Source: Pinus tabuliformis (taxonomy: Eukaryota; Streptophyta; Pinopsida; Pinales; Pinaceae). From it: 64,000 nucleotides of DNA. The notes under the pieces are model-generated. The model was not told the origin of the DNA. It saw only the letters and a program-made list of their open reading frames with translations, and did no database searches. Every line of letters starts with the position of its first letter. The stretch's first letter is position 1. Position numbers and translations under genes: made by a program. Positions 35,224-45,415 of this stretch are shown one piece after another. Where the stretch lies: NCBI GenBank assembly GCA_031772625.1, contig CM062805.1:516502102-516566101 (forward strand), written 5' to 3'.

Positions 35224-35554
35224 TGTTAGGTCACTATAATACTAGTGTATTCCCTTATTATTATTGTCATGTAGCCCCTTATTGTTATTGGTGTGCCCAT
35301 GTTGTCCCCACATTGTTATTTTTCTGCCCCATAGAAGCCCACTATTGTTATTGTTGTGCCCTTACATTATTATTGTTGTGTTGGATCTGATTATATTGTG
35401 ACCCCTTAGACTCCTATATATAGAAAGGAGGTCTTTTAATTTGTATCACCCAAGAATTGTTCATTTGTGTAATGTAAAGGAGGTTTCCCCCTCGAAGAGG
35501 CTACTTTTGAAGTCGTTGATCTATCTCATTATTCTATTTTGTGAGCTGGTTGCA
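35224..35554 (+). repeat. R 5' LTR
   Basis: 331 bp, TGTTAGGTC ... GGTTGCA, with a TATA-like CTATATATAG (35413-35422) near the middle as expected of a promoter. Same length as the 3' LTR. Confidence 0.85.
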
Positions 35555-35999
35555 TGACAATTGGAATTATAGCTTTGGATTCTAGGGTTTCGCTGCTTCA
35601 AATAGATCTTGTCTCTCTGTATTTTCATAGATATGAACTAAGGAAGTTAGGGCTTTTTTAGGCTCCTGAATTTAATCTCAAACAGGTTCAAAGGTCGAAA
35701 CAGTGACACGTGGCACTTCATACAAGTTCGCTCTACTGAACCAGTCTATAATTAGGTCATCATGGGAGATTTGACATAACTCTTTCTTGGATAATCCATT
35801 CTAGGTCAGACTTGTGGGGTTGTAAAGAGGACACAGAGGGATATCACGGGATGAAATTTTAAACCTTGGATATCCGCAATTATAGATATACAACATATTC
35901 AATATTAAGCCCCTACAAAGAGAAAAAGGTGTGTAGTATTTTTTTAAAAATTGCATAAGTTTTGTTTGAAAAATTTGTTTGAAGTGATTCAAAGGGCAC
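35555..35999 (+). other. R leader with degraded PBS, up to the Q insertion
   Basis: TGGAATTATAGC at 35562-35573 looks like a decayed initiator-Met PBS (TGGTATCAGAGC). The rest is non-coding. The last five bases, GGCAC (35995-35999), are the Q target duplication. Confidence 0.55.
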
Positions 36000-36181
36000 T
36001 GTTAAACACACATGGACAGCACAAAAGATATGAAGGATAAATCATGCAATGCAATTTTTATTAACAATTGATTTACATTTATAGTACAATATCTGACTCT
36101 TGGGTTTCAGATCCCAAGGTCTCTTGGACTGCTTAGTCTTTTCGGCTTCCACACTAACCCTTTAGGATTAGGTGTCCAACA
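36000..36181 (-). repeat. Q 3' LTR
   Basis: 182 bp. In sense it begins TGTTGGACACCTAATCC at 36181 and ends GTGTGTTTAACA at 36000. The polypurine tract AAGGGGGGGAA (sense) lies at 36182-36192. Confidence 0.92.
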
Positions 36182-36308
36182 TTCCCCCCCTTAATCCGAA
36201 GGGTTATGTATGAGTCCAAGAAGAGAGCTGTAATACAAAATGTGCAAAAATGCATGGCAGCACTAGGTTGAATGTGCTCTATGAAATGTTGGTATAAAAA
36301 AGGGCAGT

Positions 36309-36560
36309 GGTTTAAGGATAACCACCAACACTGGAACGCTTAGTGCAGTTCCCGGAACTCTTCCAAAACTGGCAAGAAGCTGGAGTCTTCTGCTAGAGGA
36401 AGTGTTCTTAATCTGTGATGGTTTAAGGATGACCAACAACTCTGTGATGGTTTAAGGATAACCAACAACTCTGGAATGCTTAATGCAATTCCTGGAACTC
36501 TTCCAAAACTGGCAAGAAGCTGGAGTCTTCTGCTAGAGGAAGTGTTCTCAATCTGTTCAC
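36309..36560. repeat. 140-bp tandem duplication downstream of Q gag
   Basis: GGTTTAAGGATAACC ... CTTCCAAAACTGGCAAGAAGC ... GAGGAAGTGTTCT occurs at 36309 and again at 36449. A short extra piece, GGTTTAAGGATGACCAACAAC, lies between them at 36420. Non-coding 3' part of Q. Confidence 0.8.
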
Positions 36561-36612
36561 GGGCATCTTTGTCTCTGGCTACAACTCTGAAACTGGTGTG
36601 GCAGGTTGTGGC

Positions 36613-37494
36613 TCAGGCTCGCTTGATGTGACTTTGAAGCTTGTAGATGACCATCATTCCCCCCCTGTCAGATACAAGGTGAGAAGATGGAGAAAACTCA
36701 ACTGCAAGACTGTTCAATATTCTGGAACAAGTTCTGACATGTGTTTGGAATATCTTCTTGGCTGTTGATGCCCATTGCCAAGAAGCGATCCATCCAAGAT
36801 GAATCTTTGTTCTTGCAGGACGTTTGTTTCTGAAGCATCTGTGTGAAGAATGACTGGTTTTATGACAGTGCTTACATGGATGAAGATCAAAACAGTGATC
36901 TTTCAAATGGCCAACTCGGTCACAGTGTTGGCATTTCACGATCTGTTGTTTTTGTTGTTGTTGTTGCTGTGAAAGAGGGGCAAAATCTGGAACAGCTGGA
37001 GGTGAGCTGTCATGAGGAGCAAGTGAATTGTTATGAATGAATCCAACACTCTGAAACTGAATGGGCTTGGCATAGTCTGGAATATGAAAGGAGAAGTCCT
37101 TGTCATATCCAAGACCAGTTCTGTGCTTGTTGTGGACAAGCTGTTCCCAAGGTCTGATGATGGGCTTGGGAAGTGCAGACTGAGTTTCTGCATCTGCATG
37201 TACACTTGCTGCTTTATTGGGTACTGGATCTGAATGAACTTGAACAATATTGACTTGCTGTTTATGGGAGTCTGCTTCATTGTTCTGAACAGAAACAGGT
37301 TCAGAATGACTCCTTCGTTTTAATTCTTCTTGCTGCAATTGTGATTCAAGTTGCAAAAACTCTATCTTTTCTTGTGCATATTGCAGACATGTTTGAATGT
37401 CTGAAAGAGAGGCTTTGTTAATTTTGACTGTGCTGTTAGCAGTGGACATGATTAGAGTTCTCAATAATTCTAATATTCTTTCAAGCTTAGCCAT
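36613..37494 (-). CDS. Q gag-like zinc-knuckle protein (293 aa)
   Basis: Intact frame from ATG at 37494 to a stop at 36613. Residues 28-60 are probably helical. A Gln run (176-184) precedes two CCHC knuckles with C188-C191-H196-C201 and C207-C210-H215-C220, spacing CX2CX4HX4C. The C-terminus is basic and Ser-rich. No protease or RT follows. Such a knuckle pair usually binds element RNA in the particle. The capsid part is short or unfamiliar, so it may need a helper gag. It is the only protein on Q's own strand. Confidence 0.75.
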   Translation of the reverse strand: MAKLERILELLRTLIMSTANSTVKINKASLSDIQTCLQYAQEKIEFLQLESQLQQEELKRRSHSEPVSVQNNEADSHKQQVNIVQVHSDPVPNKAASVHADAETQSALPKPIIRPWEQLVHNKHRTGLGYDKDFSFHIPDYAKPIQFQSVGFIHNNSLAPHDSSPPAVPDFAPLSQQQQQQKQQIVKCQHCDRVGHLKDHCFDLHPCKHCHKTSHSSHRCFRNKRPARTKIHLGWIASWQWASTAKKIFQTHVRTCSRILNSLAVEFSPSSHLVSDRGGMMVIYKLQSHIKRA

Positions 37495-38099
37495 TTTTCT
37501 ACACCTTAAAAATCTCCAAATCCCACAGAAAAATGTAAGCTGCTAAATATCTTCAAGTTGCACAAGAGAGCCCTATAGCTTAAAGGGGAAAATCAACCAG
37601 AGATATCTTGAAACTGTCAAAATTGTACAAATATCACCAGACTTTCAGAGATTTTGTTCTTTAAATTCAGCAAATGTTAGGAAGAACAGTGGTTGTAGAT
37701 AAGTGTAACCACAGAAAATACAAGTTTGTAGCCTTGGGGCTAGATCATTCTTTATGGAAGTCGCTGTAGAAAATACAAAGTTGGCCTATGCAGGTCACGA
37801 ACCAACTTTAGAAAGATTGCTTTAGGCCTGGAAGTTACAAGGCTATTGGAGGAGTACACCTGGTATAGGCTCCTTCTATTAAGAAATTGAACAAGTGAGA
37901 GGCCGAAAACTGAAACTGCAACTTATATACAATATGTGACCAAATGATTTTGAACATCCTGTAGAGACTTCGAATGTAAAACTTTTCATCTGCAGGCCGA
38001 AAACTACCCAAAGAAAAAAAAAAGAGGCAAAACAAAACCTAATGTCACCTATTAAAATGGGTGGCTTCCTGAACTGATCCTAGCAAAAGTTCAGAGTTT
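37495..38099. other. Q internal non-coding segment
   Basis: Between the gag start and the captured region. It has two related phrases on the plus strand (TGTAGATAAGTGTAACCACAGAAAATACAA-like and CGCTGTAGAAAATACAAAG, about 37690-37780), which suggests a small internal duplication. No gene seen. Confidence 0.45.
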
Positions 38100-38875
38100 C
38101 GACCAAGGATTTTATCTTTTCTAGCATCCTTCAAGTTTCACCGTGTAATTCGAAGTTTCCGAGCTTCCTTTAGACGGCCAAGACCGAAATGCCTTGGGAT
38201 TTGAGATGCATGACGTTTTCTATGGACTTTAATGAGAATCGTATTCTTCCTTTCCATGGACATGGCACGCCATCCAACCAGCTGTATCGATCCCCTTTTC
38301 CTGCATTTATTTTTGCTCAAGGGCATTCATTTGCTTACTTTTTGATACCATTGAGTCTCGGAATATCTTCTTCGATGGTCGCTGGACTTGGACGCAGTGG
38401 ATTCTGTGCAAAGATGAAGGGGTCACTGGTCTAGCACGAGCAAGGTCCGCGTGCTGGACATGATCTTCTTGATCCCTTCCTCTTAATGGCGCTGGCGATG
38501 GACTTTACTGATCTTTACCATTAAAATACACGACCCTGCTTTTTAATGGCGGTAGACAACATGGATGCATTGTGACTGGAATAGCCCTTACAGTTCAGAG
38601 AGTTTCGCTTCGCTTGGCAACTCTGTTGCACTTGTCTTCGAGCCAACACTTCAACTTCTCTTCCGGTTACCAGATTTTCAGGTTTTCGCGTTACAGCAGG
38701 CGCAGTGGATTATCTGTAGCATTGATTATGGATTCAACAGGTTGGAGGATCGATTCCTTCAAGAAGTATAAGAATTATAGTCGTTGATCATTATAGTCCT
38801 CCGAGAAAGCCATTGTCTCTGCCATATTCTTCATTCATCTTAATCTTTTGCTTCTCAGACAGTTTACCGGAAAAG
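38100..38875 (+). promoter_or_regulatory. Probable captured upstream region of the MORF-like gene
   Basis: Higher in G+C than its surroundings and directly upstream of the captured start codon, so it is most simply the host gene's promoter and 5' untranslated region. This is inference: the capture boundary cannot be seen without the donor gene. No clear TATA box was identified. Confidence 0.4.
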
Positions 38876-39358
38876 ATGATGAATGCGGGTAGGACTCTTC
38901 GTTTCATTTCGAGCAAGCTCAGTCCTTCTGCTAGCAGCAAAGCGGTGCCCTTTACAACAAGGGTTGGGTCGCCTCAGACTGCCTTCCATGGCAGAGAAAC
39001 ATCCCTCATCCGCGCCACGCGATTTCTTGGAGCGGTTTCTATCCCACAAGCTCCTGTTCGAGTTCCTCTGAAATATTTTTCTGCTATACCCACTAATTCG
39101 TCGATGACGGATCCTTCTCCCAATTGGAGCAACCGGCCCCCAAAGGAGACGATTCTACTAGATGGCTGCGATTACGAGCATTGGCTCATTGTTGTGGAGC
39201 CCCCTAAGGACAACCCCACCAGGGATGAAATTATTGATAGCTATATAAAGACTCTCGCTCAGGTTGTAGGAAGCGAGGAGGAAGCCAGGATGAAGATTTA
39301 TTCTGTATCTACAAAACACTACTTTGCATTTGGCTGCCTCGTATCGGAAGAGAGGTAA
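38876..39358 (+). pseudogene. MORF8-like: Captured 5' exon of a MORF8/RIP1-like organellar RNA-editing factor
   Basis: Open for 160 codons from the ATG at 38876. Residues 1-70 are Arg/Ser-rich and low in acidic residues, like an organelle transit peptide. Residues 84-160 match the MORF/RIP domain: NWSNRPPKETILLDGCDYEH, EIIDSYIKTLAQVVGSEEEA and KIYSVSTKHYFAFGCLVSEE. Full proteins continue for at least another 60 residues. The frame stops within GAGAGGTAACC, a good splice-donor context, so only the first exon and some intron was captured. MORF proteins bind PPR editing factors in mitochondria and plastids. The fragment is antisense to Q's transcript, so Q RNA contains antisense MORF sequence. 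It is a gene fragment, not a working gene. Confidence 0.85.
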
Positions 39359-39920
39359 CCGTTTCCACCACCAACAACAGCAATCACAAATAGGTGAGAC
39401 GTGAGCACAGTCTAGCAGAAGTAAATGGCGTGAACGCTCCGCTTCCCCTTGATTCTTCTACTAAGTTTAGCAGTAATAATTCTGCCAGAATACACAGCGA
39501 AACCGCTTCTTTCACGAGGCTAAAGCGGAGTCCAATTCCAGCGACGCCAGAAATAATGGCAGACGATCAGCGGGTTTATCCATCCGTTGCCTCCTCATTC
39601 AGCGATGCATTACAATAGACTGGAGCAAAAAGAATAATGGCAGAAGCGTTTCAATGGAATGAAGAGAGCAGCACAGGTTTCATTAATGTCAAAACAACGT
39701 TTCAGTCATGTCAGAACAGCGCACAGTAATGTTAATAATGAGGTGTAGTAAAAATGGAATGCGCAGAGGTCGACAGGCCTTTCTGATGCAGAGACGGAAT
39801 TTAATTATTCAAACTGACAGATAGGGCGAGCCAATAGACAGGACAACACTAAATTACCTAGAAACGCTTATGGACAGAGGTGCAGGACTGACATGCACAT
39901 AACAGGCCACAGAAAAACAA
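39359..39920. other. Q leader or captured intron
   Basis: Follows the putative splice donor (GTAACC) and reaches the PBS. A 74-codon frame at 39394-39618 has no recognisable motif. Part of this is probably captured intron and part element leader; the border is not visible. Confidence 0.4.
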
Positions 39921-39935
39921 GCGGCTCTGATACCA
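39921..39935 (-). other. Q primer-binding site
   Basis: On the minus strand TGGTATCAGAGCCGC, directly abutting the 5' LTR end TTTAACA. Perfect initiator-Met core. Confidence 0.92.
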
Positions 39936-40117
39936 TGTTAAACACACATGGACAGCACAAAAGATATGAAGGATAAATCATGCAATGCAATTTTTATTAA
40001 CAATTGATTTACATTTATAGTACAATATCTGACTCTTGGGTTTCAGATCCCAAGGTCTCTTGGACTGCTTAGTCTTTTCGGCTTCCACACTAACCCTTTA
40101 GGATTAGGTGTCCAACA
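39936..40117 (-). repeat. Q 5' LTR
   Basis: 182 bp, identical by eye to 36000-36181, flanked on the right by the TSD GGCAC. Confidence 0.92.
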
Positions 40118-40147
40118 GGCACAGTGAAGCATATTTATCATTAATTG

Positions 40148-41270
40148 ATGCCCCGAAGAAATAAAATGGAAACACCTAGTAAGCAACCTGAAATCTCTAG
40201 CATGAATCATGAAGAAGAGGAAGAAATGCAACATGACATATCAAAATTACGAGACCAATTGCAACGAATTCACTCTCACAAAAAGTAATAGAAGCTAAGA
40301 TGGATGGTTTAAAGAAAGATGTGGAAGCTAATATGGATGACATGGAAGCTAAGATGGATGGTTTAGAAGTAAACATTGAAAATTTGAAGAAAGACATGGA
40401 AGGTTTGAAAGGAGGTTTGGAAAAGTTGCTACAAGAAATGCTTCCTAATGGTGAAAAGGTAGTAGAGGACACTCATGATGAGAACAAAAGAAATGTTAGT
40501 CATGATTTCATAGACTCTAACATTGGATTTAAGACCCACCATGTTCCAAATATTGATATGAGGAAGTTTGATGGCAAGGATCTCGTAACATGCATACTAT
40601 AGATAAAACAATATTTCGATATCCATAATGTGCAAAACACACAAAAGGTACGCATTATGACTTTATATTTGGAACCCAATCAGTTTGTATGGTATGGATG
40701 GATTTTATCTCATAAACAAATTGTCACTTGGCCAACTTTTACGGAAGAAATGATAGCACATTATGAGGATACAAAAAGCAACACCTTTTTTAGCTAAGTG
40801 ATAAATCTCAAACAAAAGGGTTCAGTGGTGGAACACATTGAGGACTTCCAAAAATTGAATATAAGGGTAAAATATATTCAAAAGGATCATAGGATTGATG
40901 TGTTAATAGGGACTTTAAAGGATAACATCCAACATGAGGTTCGCCTTTGGGAACCTGATTCATTGGAGAAGGCATTCAGGTTGGCAAGAAAAATTGAAAG
41001 GAAAATTATGGCAACAAGAAAGCCTACCAATCACAACTTTAAATATGGAGGTGTTGTTTCTCCTAACCTTCCATAACCTACAAGGTTGAAACCACAACAA
41101 TTGGAAGAAACAAGAGCAAAAGTGCTTTGTTACAGTTGTGATAGAAAATACACTAAAGGTCATAAATGTGTTGAGAATAAATTATTATACATAGATTGTG
41201 AAGAGGAAGAAGAAAAGGAACAAGAAACATCAAAATAAGAGGATACACACTAGGAACAAACCATAGATAA
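40148..41270 (+). pseudogene. R gag remnant
   Basis: Starts at ATG 40148 (MPRRNKMETPSKQP). After a stop and frame change near 40287, a heptad-like stretch repeats MDGLKKDVEANMDDMEAKMD. Capsid text follows: IDMRKFDGKDLVTCIL, then YLEPNQFVWYGWILSH, and VVEHIEDFQKLN at 40828. A Reina-type knuckle with CYSCDRKYTKGHKC lies near 41130-41170. At least four stops. Confidence 0.75.
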
Positions 41271-41800
41271 AGAAGAAATGAATCTGACCATGTCTTGTAA
41301 TGCATTTGTCGGAATTACGACTCCTCAAATTATCAAGATAGAAGGACATATCAAGAAGAAAAAGGTAATAGTGTTGATTGATTCACGAAGTACCCATGAT
41401 TTTATTCATTGTAAGATAGTGAAGGAATTGAATTGATTCCTATATCCAACACCAGAGTGTCAAGTGATGATTGCAAATGGAGGAACCATAAATTGCTCTG
41501 GAAAGTGCCATAATATCAAGCTATCCATGGGAGAATATGTGTTGAATATTCCAATGCTTTCCATTCCAATGGGTGGTGCTGATGGTGTACTAGGAGTCTA
41601 ATGGCTACAATCTTTGGGTACAATAGCTTTTAGTTTTCAAGAACATTTCTTGAATTTGTTTTCATAAGGAAAGGAAGTTGAATTAATGGGTATCATAGGA
41701 AAACTAGGAAACACAATAAGCTCTAACGACATGAAAAAAGATTCTAAAGAAAGAACAATGTGGCGTAATTTCACAATTATGTTCCCTAGAGGTTCCCACA
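41271..41800 (+). pseudogene. R protease remnant
   Basis: Contains VLIDSRSTHDFIHCKIVKEL near 41370-41430, the protease active site with DSGST changed to DSRST. GGTINCSGKCHNIKLSMGEY and IPMGGADGVLGV follow, typical of the Reina-type protease-to-RT linker. Stops at several points. Confidence 0.7.
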
Positions 41801-42297
41801 TCGAAATAATTTATTTCTCCAGATCTCCAAAAAGTCTTGGAAAATCATTCCAAGGTATTTGAGACTCCCAAATGCCTCCCACATATTCATGATCATGATC
41901 ATGCTATTCATGTGATTCCAGGAAATGTTCCTCCAAACATCGGGCCCTAAAAATATCCCTATGCCCAAAAGAGTGAAATTGAACGTCTGGTTGCAAAAAT
42001 TCTAGAGGCTGGTATAATTCAACCTAGCCAAAGTTCTTTCTCTGCTCCAGCAGTATGGGTGCACAAGAATGATGGATCATGGTGCATGTGTCTGGATTAT
42101 AGGGAGCTCAACAAGCTCATTATTATAGATAACTTTCCCATTCCTGTCATTGATGAATTATTGCATGAATTGCATGGAGCGATTTACTTCATCGAGTTGG
42201 ACCTTCATTCAATATATCATCAAATTAGAATGAATACTGAAGACATTCCAAAAACAGCATTTAGAACTCATGAGGGTCATTATGAATTGTTGGTCAT
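41801..42297 (+). pseudogene. R reverse transcriptase, part before P
   Basis: Contains SEIERLVAKILEAGIIQPSQ, then the open stretch from 42059 with DGSWCMCLDYRELNKL, FPIPVIDELLHELHGA, IELDLHSIYHQIRM and FRTHEGHYELLVI. It is cut within the RT palm by P at 42298, with target GTCAT. The sequence continues at 55760 with [10 protein letters not shown]. Confidence 0.85.
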
Positions 42298-43318
42298 TGT
42301 TATAGACATATTTGGGCACTGCAACCCCAATCACATATGTCCATAAACCAAGGGCTTCAAAACCCCTAAAAGTGTTGTTTCATACCCTAAAGGAACAAGG
42401 TCAGCTAATTACATCATCTCCCAGAAGTTCTCCATGAAAAACTACTCAGAACTGGTCAAAACAGGACCATACAGACTGCTCCATGCATAGGGTGTGACGC
42501 ATCTCACCTATTATACACGAGGGGTGCAATGCATACTGAAAATTCCTTCTATAGGATGTGACGAGTGAGAGTAGACAAATGGCAGAGGCAGTTTGCTAAG
42601 TGGATGATCTAAGAATCTTCTAGAAACTGCTCATACGACACTTACCTCTCTGAATTCGCCCAGGGATGAGTAAGAGATCTGAAATCTCCATGTGGAACCA
42701 AGAACTATCAATGAAATGGCACTAATAAAAATCCCAAAAGTAGACTCACTCTCCTGTAAACATCTATATATGGATCTCTCATCCTAGAGATCCAGAGGCT
42801 GGAATTTTGTAATTTGCAAGGAAGTGTTGTTGGTTTCTCTTTGAAGACATTGTTGGGTGATCTCGCTTTGTATGAGGTGAAGAGGGCTTTCATGCTGGGA
42901 GGATGATGCTGGATCATACATCTTGGTTGTAATCCTCCCTTCTACTACTTCTATCAATAAAGCTATTTGAGTTTTCCTCCATCTGCTTGTATATCTCTGA
43001 ATCTTGTTTATGTATGCATTTATATGGTTAATGTACATCTGATCCTACATTATTTATGGTTATAGATCTCTATGCTTTGATGGTATTTTGCTGCCTTGAC
43101 TCTACAGGTGTTCTTTGAAGTGGGACAATCGAGAAAGGAGTGGCGAAAGATTCATCAAAGGAGAGAGGAAACAAGCAAGGAGACTAGTGAAAGACTAAGG
43201 TTGGCACTCTCTACTTCTCTCTCATCTATCTCTCATAAAGGAAAACACAAGTAACTTTAATCTATTTGTTTCTAAGATAGCTACCCATCTTAGTGGGACT
43301 AGCAGCTCTGAATGGACA
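42298..43318 (+). repeat. P 5' LTR, part before K
   Basis: Starts TGTTATAGACATATTTGGGC. The remaining 18 bp of the LTR (CTAGTTTTCCCAATAACA) lie after K at 48931-48948. Its equivalent in one piece is 54722-55759. Confidence 0.88.
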
Positions 43319-43496
43319 TGTTGACACCTAATCCTTGTGATTGGGTGAATTAATGTAAATAGATAAATAGGAAATATGAACAGTCGTCGGGAGACGAACT
43401 GAATAGTCTCTCCCTCATGTATATAATGAAGACCTACCAGAAGGAATAAAGCAGTCGAATCATTTTTGCCTTATGGAGTTATTGCCTAGCCTGACA
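43319..43496 (+). repeat. K 5' LTR
   Basis: 178 bp followed without a gap by PBS TGGTATCAGAGCCAAC (43497-43512), complementary to initiator tRNA-Met. Confidence 0.92.
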
Positions 43497-43512
43497 TGGT
43501 ATCAGAGCCAAC

Positions 43513-45415
43513 TCTTTTTTAGCTCTTGTGCCTTGTAACTCCCTTGTCTGCTCTCATATACTTGTGCTGCTCCTCCATACAATTAGCTACACCCTCTGTC
43601 TGCCATATTCCATTTATACAGACCTGCTCCCTCCACAGTCACTGCCAGGTCTAAACACTGTTTACCTACACTGTCTGGACTGTCCATGAACGTTTCATAA
43701 AAAAAAAAGGCATTGTGCATTGAACTATCCATCCGCTCTACTTACCATTCAATTTGTATACGCCTTTTAGTCGTGGTATAATAGCATTGGTGACAGATCC
43801 CTGGCGTGACAAGCCTGAACCCTTAGTGTTCCATAAAAAATATACAATGCGACCTCTCCACCATTATCCATTTCTTTGATAGGCTCCCTAAAGTTTTATC
43901 ATCATCGGCCAGCATAAACATTTCTCTGTTCTTCCAATCTGTGTACACATCTAATAAACAAGCTGTCCATCGGCCTGAGCTCTCTGTCCACAATTCTCAC
44001 GGCCCTCCTCTGTCCACAATTCGGGTTCCAAGTGTGAGAGAGGGAATTCGAACGTACTGTTGGAAGACCAAACTTTCCTGTCTGAAGCTGACTCTGATCA
44101 GTATGATTTTTCTGATATGTCTACGCTGGTTCCGACCAATTTTTCAACAAGAAGCCCTGAGGTACTGCTTCCTCCATTTAATAATGTTTTGAACAAATCT
44201 CCTAGTGTTGAAGTTGGTGCCGTCTGTGGGAATAAAGCTGCGCATGTTATATGAATAACGTTGTTGCTTATGTTATATGAATAACGTTGCTGCTCTTGTT
44301 AGCTTGAATAACACTGCTCATGTTATATGAATAACACTATTGCTCATGTTATATGAATAACGCTACTACTCTTGTTAGCTTGAATAACGTTGCTCATGTT
44401 ATATGAATAATGCTACTGCTCTTGTTAGCTTGAATAACGCTACTCATGAATAACGCTAATGCTCTTGTTTTGAAGAACGTCGGTATTATAACACTATTTG
44501 GCATTGTATATAACGATGTTTTGGCATATAACGCTGGTTTCAATGATTTCTGAAGTTTGTTTTGGGAAATAAAGCTGGTATTTTTTTAACGTTGGCTGAC
44601 AGAACATTGCTTTGAAGTTTTTCACACTACGATTTTGGGCTTTCATTGTAAAAAAGGCCTAGACAACATTCCTATGTTATTGGTTTGCAATGTCCTCCTA
44701 TAAAAAGGTGTGAGAACATTGCTATGTTATTGTCTGGCAATTTCAATTGCGCGGAATTTTTTTTTTTCAATGGAACCAAAAATATATCTTGTATTGGGAG
44801 TAGCTTGTTTATTTCTTAATAAAAATAGATTGTACTAAACACAAAAAAAAACCTCTGGTTAGTTGCCTGTGCAGCGTTTGGTTTTTGTTTGTGGTTGGTG
44901 CTGGGATCAAATTCCATCAGTGGTTTGATTATGTTATTTAGTATTAAGGAGGTATCAAAACTCAGGGTCTCTTATTGGGAATATAGACTCGTTTTCTCAT
45001 TTTCATGTGAGTACACCAGCCGAGAATGCCAACTGTGCCTTACAATCCACGCTCACTGCCCCTTGGTGATTGAAAAGATGTAAATATACCTTTGTTGGAG
45101 CACTGTCCAGTTGAATACACTGTGCAGTTTTGTATATTTACTGAGTTTTGTGTATTGGCACTATATTTTTCCTTCCCATTAAGAGTAAAATTTTGCAGCA
45201 AAATTTTTTGCAGCAGAAGTATTTTTTTGTTACAGTATGCATTAAAGAGGAAGAGAAAGATATTTCAGAGGCAGGGGGGCAGACACCCTCAAGAAGAAAA
45301 GGCAGATCTGCACTGCAAGCTACCATGGGACAAAATTGAGTAGAAAAGAAACCAACAGAAAGGTAAAACTGATGATACAGACAAAGGTAAAGCACCTGAA
45401 TCCGCTCACTATGTT
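43513..45415 (+). other. K leader region without recognisable gag
   Basis: 1.9 kb where leader and gag would be expected. Only short frames; none shows a capsid or zinc-knuckle motif. It contains the tandem array at 44237-44480. Gag has been deleted, replaced or eroded, so K may already have depended on other gag proteins. Confidence 0.6.
44237..44480 (+). repeat. Tandem array of short palindromic units in K
   Basis: Units of about 26-29 bp alternate between TGTTATATGAATAACGYTGCTGCTC-like and TTGTTAGCTTGAATAACGCTGCTCA-like forms. Each has a GTTA ... TAAC inverted core (GTTAT-ATGA-ATAAC), so the array could fold into a row of small hairpins. Confidence 0.8.

Larger units (their letters stand above)
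36000..40117 (-). mobile_element. Q: recent gag-only LTR retrotransposon with a captured host gene fragment
   Basis: 4,118 bp with perfect TSD GGCAC (35995-35999 and 40118-40122). The 182-bp LTRs (36000-36181 and 39936-40117) are identical as read by eye. The minus-strand PBS TGGTATCAGAGCCGC (39921-39935) touches the right LTR, and a polypurine tract lies next to the left LTR (36182-36192), so transcription runs right to left. It codes for one zinc-knuckle gag-like protein and no enzymes. Between PBS and gag lies a host MORF8/RIP1-like fragment in the opposite direction. Identical LTRs mean very recent insertion, or recent gene conversion. Confidence 0.92.

Noticed and set aside
36656-36670. 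Second polypurine tract of Q (sense GACAGGGGGGAATG)
   Set aside because: It lies inside the gag frame near its end and not at an LTR. Possibly an old tract, but the one at 36182-36192 abuts the LTR.
38876-39358. MORF8-like frame as a working host gene
   Set aside because: It ends in mid-domain at a splice-donor-like site, lies wholly within element Q between PBS and gag, and no second exon follows before the LTR.
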